Origin: Aedes albopictus
Taxonomy: Eukaryota > Arthropoda > Insecta > Diptera > Culicidae
Direction of reading: 5' to 3'
DNA length: 64,000 nucleotides
NCBI RefSeq assembly: GCF_035046485.1
Contig: NC_085137.1
Span: forward strand, 130,142,703 to 130,206,702
A program made the position numbers and the translations under genes. A model generated the notes under the pieces. That model was not told the origin of the DNA, did not search any database, and saw nothing but the letters and a program-made list of their open reading frames with translations. The first letter of the stretch is position 1; every line of letters begins with the position of its first letter. Below are positions 56,558-64,000 of this stretch, in pieces.

Positions 56558-56629
56558 GTTTTCGCCCGGGATCGAACCGGGGGCCTTCCGCGTGTTAGGC
56601 GGATGTGATAACCACTACACCACGGAAAC
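56558..56629 (-). tRNA. tRNA-Val (AAC), with acceptor-stem mismatch
   Basis: Cloverleaf on minus with anticodon arm TCCGC CTAACAC GCGGA, fully paired with a purine at position 37, as expected. The acceptor stem GTTTCCG faces CGAAAAC, so pair 5-68 is C-A; copy 1 has CGGAAAC there. D and T arms are identical to copy 1. Probably functional despite one mismatch, though it could be decaying. Confidence 0.88.
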
Positions 56630-57087
56630 GATATACACCATAAAACATTTTTTTCGCTTCCATCAATTTTCCGTATCAACCCAAGTGGTCTGACTTGATT
56701 TGTGCAGTTTATGATTTCTCTTTTTCGTCAAATAAACTGTACTCCATGTGGCGAACTGCTGCTACGGAGTCAACTTTTTTTGGCAATGCCGGCACATTCA
56801 GTCGATCCAGTTTTACGTACGCAATGTAGGGCAATCGATAGTGTAAAATGTAATCCACACCACACCGGTGAACGAAATGGCTTAGCTTGGCGTTGGCATT
56901 GTATCGTTTTTATGCTGATGAAGGTGTTGCAATATGTTTACTAGGGACATGACCAAGTCTTACGATGTGTTTTAGCTTTACAAGCAGTTCGTTAATTTTG
57001 GAAGCTCGTCGTTGCCGTGTATCAACAGTTACCTACCTGATTTAATTTTTATTGATTTATTTTCGAAGTGTTGGCAACTCTCCAATA
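56630..57087. other. tRNA spacer without gene
   Basis: AT-rich spacer. Weak resemblance to 4.9 kb (caccacaccggtgaacgaaa against caccacacactggtgaaagg) supports block duplication. No domain-bearing frame. Confidence 0.45.
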
Positions 57088-57159
57088 GCCGTGATCGTCT
57101 AGTGGTTAGGACCCTACGTTGTGGCCGTAGTAACCCAGGTTCGAATCCTGGTCACGGCA
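57088..57159 (+). tRNA. tRNA-His (GTG), copy 3
   Basis: Same gene body as copies 1 and 2. The upstream ttttcgaagtg and downstream ccctcgctggctcactgtca match the context of copy 1, so copies 1 and 3 are products of one block duplication. Confidence 0.96.
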
Positions 57160-57195
57160 GTGCGCCCTCGCTGGCTCACTGTCACGGAGGAAGGA

Positions 57196-57204
57196 TTTTT
57201 TTTT
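57196..57204 (+). terminator. Pol III T9 terminator of tRNA-His copy 3
   Basis: Nine T residues after cacggaggaagga, equivalent to the T7 of copy 1. Confidence 0.75.
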
Positions 57205-57246
57205 GAATAAAATTAGTGTAACGTACTGTTAATAATGATTTATTTT

Positions 57247-57268
57247 CTTTTCTCTTTCTAGGTAAGTA
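57247..57268 (+). promoter_or_regulatory. Pyrimidine tract plus AG/GTAAGT motif, second copy
   Basis: ctttctctttctag-like tract directly followed by gtaagtacg, at the same distance (about 100 bp) from tRNA-His as in copy 1. See 5220-5242. Confidence 0.4.
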
Positions 57269-57930
57269 CGATTGGAAGAATTCTTTAGAAAACGTTCGAA
57301 AGATAAGTATACCACATGAGTCCATTACAGATACCACAGCTTCGTCGGCGACAGACCCTACCCGCCAAGTAAATTCAATTATAATCTTATTTGTGAGTTC
57401 TTTGACTTCGACGGCCAGCTCGAGTCCAGACTGCATCTAAGTTAGAGAGATTTTATTTGTTTTCCTGGGAGAGACGCCATCGTTGTTGCTTTGCTCGTGT
57501 ACCAGCAATCACCGAAAATACATTAGATGAACCATTGGCAAACAATTATTTCTTCCAGACAGCTCTGTCTGGGCTGAGGTCACCGTCAGTCGTTGTTGGT
57601 ATACCGACGTGATGGTCTAATATTGGCGACCTGGGAAATGTATTGCAAATAGTATGTGCAAACCAAATAATACACATTTTGGGGTTTTTACTACCTTATC
57701 GTTGTGTCTCACCTAGACTTTTCGATCTGTTATTCTGCTAGATTCGGATATCAGAGAGTGCATCTCTTTTGATTGCAATGCTTTATCGAGCTCATTATTA
57801 AAGATCGAGCTTGGAAGTCTAGTGACTACCGCTATTAATTCGTTTGAAGAAGGTCATGAGTTCAATCCTTGGCCTGTTCTTTCCTTCTACTTTTTAGCTT
57901 ACTATCAACTTTCTCCCACTTCTCTACATA
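57269..57930. other. Stretch without recognised gene
   Basis: A tRNA-like fragment (ggaagtctagtgactaccgc ... gagttcaatcc, about 57809-57873 plus) hints at another SINE head. Otherwise nothing recognised. Confidence 0.4.
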
Positions 57931-58837
57931 CAGGCCAAAATGTTTGGGATAGGAAACTTTTTTTCTCTCACAAAAATGTTCAACATGCTGTAACTTTTCA
58001 TAGAGTGCATCAAAAAATCTCAAATTTTGACTGTTTGTCAACCTATTATATGTGCATCATTGGTACAAATTTGAGCTCGATTGGTTAAGCTTTCATGAAG
58101 TTAGAACCGTTCTGGTAAAACACTGTTTTTTAGACAACTAATTTTTGAACTGTGATATCTCGGAAACCAGCGAACCGAATTGAATGGAATTTTGAATGTT
58201 TATCAACAATATATTGATACTTGATACGACGTTGTAAAATGTAATATTTTCTCACGACGCGACGAATAAAGTTATACCGGTTTGACATTTTCACCCATAT
58301 AGAGGAAAATAAGTCAAATTTACTATACCACACCAAAAATACTTAATGTGTTCTTCCTTTAATCCAAATAGGCTCTATTATATCTCATAAGTGATATCTT
58401 GAGAACAGAAATAGAAAATCTTTGGATTTCAAAACTAAAATTTTATGACATTGATGTAAAAAATTTGCATTTTTTCGAGAAAGATCCATGATAACTTTTT
58501 TCAACTTTCAAAAAGTACCTATGTTTTAATAACTTATGAAGCATTCCTATATTGTTGATAAACGTTCAAAATTTCATTCAATTCGGTTCACTGGTTTCCG
58601 AGATATGACAGTTCAAAAATTACTTGTCTAAAAAATAGTGTTTTACCAGAACGGTTCTAACTTCGCGAAAGCTTAACCAATCGAGCTCAAATTTGTACCA
58701 AAGATGCACATATAATAGGTTGAAAAACAGTCAAAATTTGAGATTTTTTGTTGCACTCTATGAAAAGTTACAGCATGTTGAATATTTTTGTGAGAGAAAA
58801 AAAAGTTGCCTATCCCAAACGTTTTGGCCACCCCCTG
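57931..58837. mobile_element. 907-bp TA-flanked foldback element, sister of 53982
   Basis: The arms pair over about 330 bp (gctgtaacttttcatagagt and its complement). The left tip is shorter (caggccaaaatgtttgggat) than the right (inverted: cagggggtggccaaaacgtt), so about 6 bp were lost at the left. TA at 57929-57930 and 58838-58839. Several words are parallel to the 53982 element in the same order: atgttcaac, gctgtaactttt, agtgcatcaaa, ctcaaatttt. No transposase. Confidence 0.85.
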
Positions 58838-58944
58838 TATACTACTTATGTATTGTGTATGTTATGTATATACTTATGTTCGTAGCCATCGCTAGAGCCA
58901 GAGACAGATTGAAAAAGCCGTCAACCCTTTTTTTTCGAATTTTC

Positions 58945-59167
58945 CACAACACAGGCATCGTCAGTGTGTGAGTGTTGGTGATCATCTATTTGTAGGCATC
59001 AATGGCGCCTGCCACGTCAGGTTGCAGGTCAATGTGTGTAAGGCGATAGAAGTGATGATTGCAAGCATTTGTGTCCACATTAGACCGAATATACCTCTGC
59101 GTCTGCACAAATTCATGCAGATGTTGGAGTGTTGGTGGGATATGGTTGGCAAGGGGTTCACACATTG
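58945..59167. repeat. Host repeat, left part
   Basis: Parallels 14690-14909 (tcagtgtgtgagtgttggtg, caatggcgcctgccacgtca). Ends in the ATTG target duplication (59164-59167). Confidence 0.75.
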
Positions 59168-60326
59168 CACAGTGGGGAAAAACCGACCCAAAAAGGCACC
59201 TAATTATTGCGGCTGATTGCGATCTTTGAAGTCCATTTTTTCCGAATGGAAAAATGTCAAAGAATCGATTGGTGATAGTTTCATTCACCGGAATTGAGTG
59301 TAGGTGTCCATTTTTCCCCATTTTCCCCTAAAAAACACTGTTTTTCTGAATTAAATAATGGTTTCAACTGATTGCGGCTAACCAACCAATTTTTTATTGA
59401 TGTAGAATTGACAGGTGCATGCTATAGTGCATACCTCGATCTGTATCATTGACTTGAAGTGCCCATTTTGCCTCATTTTCCCCTAAAAATACTGTTTTTC
59501 TGAATTAAAAAGTAAAATCAACTGATTGCGGCTTACCTACCATTTTTTTCTTGATGTAGAATTGACAGGTACATTTCATGAGGCACACCTCGATTTTTGT
59601 CATTGACTGAAAGTGACCATTTTGCCTCATTTTCCCCTAAAATACTGTTTATCTGAATTAAAAAAATAGTGTCAACTGATTGCGGCCAACACACCAATTT
59701 TTACCTGATGTAGAATTAACCGGTGCATACTTTGGGACGCACATCGACCTGTGCCTTTCACTGAAAGTACCCGTTTTGCCCTATTTTCCCATAAAAATAC
59801 AATTTTTCTGAATTAAAGAAATGTTTCAACTGATTGCGGCTAACCAATCAATTTTTACTTGATGTAGAATTTACCGGTCCATATTTTGGGGCACACTTCG
59901 TTCTGTGTCTTTGGGTGGTGGTGCCTATTTTGCTCCATTTTCCTCTAAACTACGGATTTTCTGGATTTAAGCATTATTTCAATTGATTGCAACTAACCAA
60001 TATTTTTTTCCTGATGTAGAATCGACCTTTGCATACTATGGGATACACCTCGCGCTATGCGTTAGTAAGAAATTGCCCGTTTCACCCCATTTTCCCCTAA
60101 AATACTGTTTTCTAGGTTAAAAAGTTTGTTTCAACTAACTAAAACAGTGTTTTAGGGGAAAATAGAACAAAATGACCACTTCCAGTCAATGACACAAAGT
60201 TTGTCTGACAGTATGCACTGATCAATTCTACATGAGGAAAAACTTGTTTTGTTAGCTTAAATTAGTTGAAATTGTTTCTCAAACGAGAAAAACAGTGTTT
60301 TAGGGGGAAAAATGTGCACTTCTAGT

Positions 60327-61263
60327 CAGGCTTTCCAAATGTACATCCTTCTTGCAACAGCCCGCGCAAGGCTGAATCGACACTCTCTTATGTGTGCAGA
60401 CCATCTCTCGTTACCGTGTGCAACACCATCAGTGAGAAATGTATCGCCAACAGCACGCACACGCATAAGCGAAAGATGTATTGAAACAGCCGCTGCTTCG
60501 GCTGCTTGCCTGACAGTTGCATACTCGAGTCGTATCGAGCCAAGTGGGAAACGTCGTGAGTATTGTTGGCCGCATGGCGATGACAATCTTCGGCTAACCA
60601 AGCTGGCTGTCGCGTAAAGGGTGTCATAGGCTGTCACGGGAGCACATGGCTTAACGCTAAAAGTTATTAACAAAATATGTGCTCAATAAATATTTTTTTA
60701 CAAACATGATATGCCTTTCACAAGATGCCCCAGGGGTGAAAAGAAGTTTGTGCCAGCATTTGTCAAAATTGTAATCTGGCTAAAATATACCACTGATATG
60801 AGATTTAACTCTCTTTTATATTGAAAACATAGCAGTGTATTTCACATGCCAATAAAAAATAATGCTATGCAAAATACTCTACTAGAATATGAATTACAGG
60901 TACATATTCTCTATTTGAAAAAAAATACATAATACATGAAACGCGTCGATAATTTTGAGCGTGGGATATACCACGATACTCGACACGTTCAACAGAAGTA
61001 AAATGCTCGGGCCGAGCGCAGCGATTTTCGTCACTTCGTGTCCAGCCAACGAGAGACGGTTTGGGTGAGAGCCGAGGTTGTCATCGGCGAACGAACGCAC
61101 AGCGAATGCAGACGATGTGAGCAGTTCCCGACAGTGATGTCGTAGGTCGCATGAGTTTTATTCTGTGGGCTGTCATGAACCATGCATTCACAAGGCTGTC
61201 ATGGGAATAAGAGTACGACAGCCATCAAAATGCTATCATGATGCGGTACTTTTGGGAAGCCTG
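60327..61263. mobile_element. 937-bp hAT-like element nested in the foldback
   Basis: The ends caggctttccaaatgtac and, inverted, caggcttcccaaaagtacc are flanked by the 8-bp duplication CTTCTAGT (60319-60326, 61264-61271), as expected for hAT. Removing it restores the subrepeat reading cttctagtcaatgac. Frames at 60312-60617 plus and 60326-60673 minus have no transposase motif. Non-autonomous. Confidence 0.87.
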
Positions 61264-61481
61264 CTTCTAGTCAATGACTCAGGACAAGTTGTGCCTTACA
61301 CAATGCATCGAATAATTTCACGTTAGGAAAATAAATGCTTGGTTAACCGCAATTAGTTGGAACTATTAGGGGAAAGTGGGGCGAAACGGGCAATTTCAGG
61401 CTAACGCATAGCGCGAGGTGTATTCCATAGTATGCATAGGTCGATTTTACATCAGGAAAAAATATTGGTTAGCTGCAATCA

Positions 61482-61726
61482 AGCTTGTCCGCACTGAGCG
61501 TTGGGCCGTTCAAAGTCAAATTCACTAGAGTGTTTTCACCCGGGTGAAAATCTCTTTGCGCGCTTCGTTTTGCCCTGTGGTGTGATATTTTGACAGTTCG
61601 AAATGACATTCACAATATTTCAACATCCTTGTATCTGATAAGATGAAAAGATTACTAATTTATGATGTGCTTGATGGTGTAAATCCAAAGAGAAGAATTT
61701 TCATGCGCTCAGTGCGGACAAGCCTG
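61482..61726. mobile_element. 245-bp MITE nested in the foldback
   Basis: Perfect inverted ends gcttgtccgcactgagcg (left from 61483, right ending at about 61723). The direct repeat gcaatca flanks it (61475-61481, 61730-61736) and the subrepeat reads through as gc-gcaatcaattg. The right boundary is uncertain by a few bases. Confidence 0.8.
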
Positions 61727-62693
61727 GCCGCAATCAATTGAAACTATGTTTAAATCCAGAAAATCCGTAGTTTAGGGGAAAATGAAGCAAAATGGGCACC
61801 ACTACCCAAAGACACAGAACGAGCTGCGCTGGTTAATTCTACATAAAGTAAAAATTGATTGATTAGCCGCAATCAGTTGATACAATTGTTCAATTCAGAA
61901 GAATAGTATTTTTAGAGGAAAATAAGGCAAAATGTGTACTACCAGTCAATGACACAGATCATGGTGTGCCCCAAAGTATGCACCAACTAATTCTACATCA
62001 GGTAAAAATTGGTTGGTTAGCCGCAATCAATTACAACTATTTTTTAATCCAAAAAAAAACAGTATTTATAGGGGAAAATGGGGCAAAATGGGCACTTCCA
62101 GTCAATGGCACGGATCGAGGTGTGCCTCATGAAATGTACCTGTCAATTCTACATCAAGAAAAAAATGGTAGTTAAGCAGCAATCAGTTGATACTAATTTT
62201 TAATTCAGAAAAACAGTATTTTTAGAGGAAAAAGAGGCAAAATGGGCACTTTCAGTCAATGACATATATCGAGGTGCGACCCAAAGAATGCGCCGATTGA
62301 TTCTACATCAGGTAAAAATGGGTTGGTTGGCCGCAATCAGTTGAAACTATATTTTAATTCAGATAAACAGTATTTCAGGGGAAAATGAGGCAATTTGGGC
62401 ATTTCCAGTTAATGATACAGATCGGGGTATGCCCTATAGAATTCACCTGTCAATTCTATATCAATAAAAATGGGTTGGTTAGCCGCAATCAGTTGAAACC
62501 ATTATTTAATTCAGAAAACAGTGTTTTTTTTAGAGGAAAATGGGGCAAAATGGACACCTACACTCAATTCCGGTGAATGAAACTATCACCAATCGATTCC
62601 TTGACATTTTTCCATTCGGAAAAAATGGGTTTCAAAGATAGCAATCAGCCGCAATAATTAGGTGCCTTTTTGGGTCGGTTTTTCCTCACTGTG

Positions 62694-62800
62694 ATTGGTG
62701 CGTGGATGCCAAGCGTTAGATGAAAGATTAGTGTGCATTACTCTGAAGATAATGCGGCACAGCTCGCTTGATTACATAACTCGTAGAGGAGTTATACAGG
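62694..62800. repeat. Host repeat, right part
   Basis: attggtgcgtggatgccaag continues the 14.9-kb paralogue after the foldback. The similarity fades by about 62790. Confidence 0.65.
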
Positions 62801-62912
62801 GTGGCCACAGACTCGGGAAATTCGGGAAATGCGGGAAAAAGTCGGGAATCTAAATTCATCGGGAAATATGCGGGAATAAGTCGGGAATTTTGTTTATGAT
62901 CGGGTATTTTTA
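62798..62912. repeat. cgggaat word cluster at a possible element end
   Basis: tacagggtggccacagactc is followed by repeated cgggaaat and gtcgggaat words. It looks like one end of a TIR element akin to the CCCGGG element at 1.96 kb, but no partner lies in the window. Confidence 0.5.
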
Positions 62913-64000
62913 AAATGATGTGTAACGCCTCCAGAATGTAAACTCAAACCTAGATTTACCACTTAAATCACTTCAAATCCAGATTTTTACACAGTTTCAG
63001 AAGCCTCACGAAGGAATTTCAAAATCCAAATGATGCAGATGAGCATTGGTTTCTGAAATACGAGTGATTTCCCGTTTGATAGAGATTATCCGGGTGACTG
63101 GTTTTTATTGTCCGAATACTCAAGTCAACGATTAGACCTTAAATTTAGGAACAAGCATATTTTAAATCATAATTTTTAAAAGTAAAGTTTTTAACCACTA
63201 AAAAAACCTAATCTAAAAAACGCGAAACAAATATCGCAAAACATAATTTCAAACCAAATTTTAAACGATTTTATAAGATAATTCTACAACCTTTTCTTAG
63301 AAAATATTTAGTTTGTTACATGGTACAAACTTCCTGAGTGGAGGAGAACGTGCCTCTGAAGCGACCTACTGATACATGGTTAATCATAGCTTTAATGAAG
63401 AAATTCCATACGAAATTCTTTCAAATATTTTCCACATAATACCTCCCAAAGCTATTTGTCGAAAAATCCAGTTCGAGTACATTTAATCGAGGAATCAGAT
63501 AGTTTTCAGAGTTTCGACTGTCTACTGCCAGGAAAAACTAAGTAAATTGATGTTAGCTGAAAATCCCTGGAATTCTGGTGGTAATCCGAGAATTCTTGTC
63601 AATGAGATTTTGTATGGTAACGAACTTTGAAAAGGATTTTCTGACCTTGCCGAAATATCTGGCTGAGCTTTTGGTCAAGTTTCAATTCAGGCGTTCGATT
63701 TGAACAGATCGTAAGCTTACTGTGATTTCTATTCAAATCGAACGCACGAATTAAATAATTCTTTAATTCGCTACCCAACGACTTCCAGAAATTTTTGCTT
63801 TGAGGGAGTTTTTATTGGTATTTCTAAAAATTTCAGAATGAGTTCATAGAAAAGCTCTCTGCAATCACCGAAACCATCATACTAACAATTTCGTATAGTG
63901 ACATTTCAATTTTTTTGGAATAACTACTAAAACCATCAATAATTCAGTCGTCTCGGAAGAGTTTCTGGAAGATTTTTTATAGAATTATGTTGAAGTGTTT
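62913..64000. other. Unannotated stretch, partly degenerate repeat
   Basis: Contains the 59-bp module at 63319-63377 (ggaggagaacgtgcctctga) and a hairpin with perfect 14-bp arms gcgttcgatttgaa (63691-63704 with 63732-63745). No gene. Confidence 0.45.

Larger units (their letters stand above)
59168..62693. mobile_element. 3.5-kb Chapaev-like foldback element with internal subrepeats
   Basis: The ends cacagtggggaaaaaccgac (then ccaaaaaggcacc) and, inverted, cacagtgaggaaaaaccgac are near identical, with arms pairing for about 150 bp before the subrepeats. Flanked by ATTG (59164-59167, 62694-62697); the empty site cattggtgcg is present at 14905-14914. A 4-bp duplication with CAC-starting ends suits the Chapaev group of CMC transposons (inference). 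About six 150-165 bp subrepeats (cattttcccctaaaa ... gattgcggctaacc) lie in one orientation on the left and about nine in the other on the right. No transposase frame. Two younger insertions sit inside. Confidence 0.85.

Overview
The window reads as intergenic or deep-intronic DNA of an Aedes-type mosquito, most likely Aedes aegypti or a close Stegomyia relative. This is inferred from three things: tRNA-headed SINEs of the Feilai type, an RTE-clade LINE, and long stretches of degenerate repeat built on ggaattcctccag-like words. I find no convincing host protein-coding gene. The only long, motif-complete reading frame belongs to a retrotransposon, and the other long open frames lie in low-complexity or foldback DNA.

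Layout. 1-6.2 kb: degenerate repeat with a Feilai-type SINE, a 1.15-kb element with CCCGGG words, a near-perfect large inverted duplication of a class II tRNA-headed repeat, then tRNA-Val and tRNA-His. 6.2-18.4 kb: several small TIR elements, a 400-bp nearly perfect palindrome (11.5 kb), a second copy of the class II tRNA-headed repeat split by a hAT-like MITE (13.1-14.0 kb), and further tRNA-like SINE heads. 18.5-20.3 kb: a 1.83-kb insertion with a tRNA-like head, an A-tail and 24-bp flanking repeats. 20.3-33.2 kb: mostly unannotatable DNA, a 360-bp palindrome, and a 4.8-kb degenerate repeat field carrying a Feilai SINE with a clear target duplication. 33.2-35.1 kb: a 1.9-kb satellite with an 11-bp unit. 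35.1-45.4 kb: a dead RTE fragment split by a 997-bp element, SINE fragments, tandem duplications and a Feilai copy split by a MITE. 45.4-48.5 kb: a nearly complete RTE retrotransposon. 49.4-58.8 kb: four roughly 0.9-kb foldback elements plus a second tRNA cluster (His, Val, His). 58.9-62.8 kb: a 3.5-kb Chapaev-like foldback with a 4-bp target duplication, about fifteen internal subrepeats and two nested insertions. 62.8-64 kb: more degenerate repeat.

How it fits together. The window is a palimpsest of nested transposition. Several insertions can be dated relative to each other because the interrupted copy can be read on both sides (SINE, RT reading frame, repeat paralogue). The only conventional functional genes are five tRNA genes in two related clusters. 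Two of them (Val) each carry a different stem defect. The two bounding His genes are followed by the same pyrimidine-tract AG/GTAAGT motif, so this block was duplicated.
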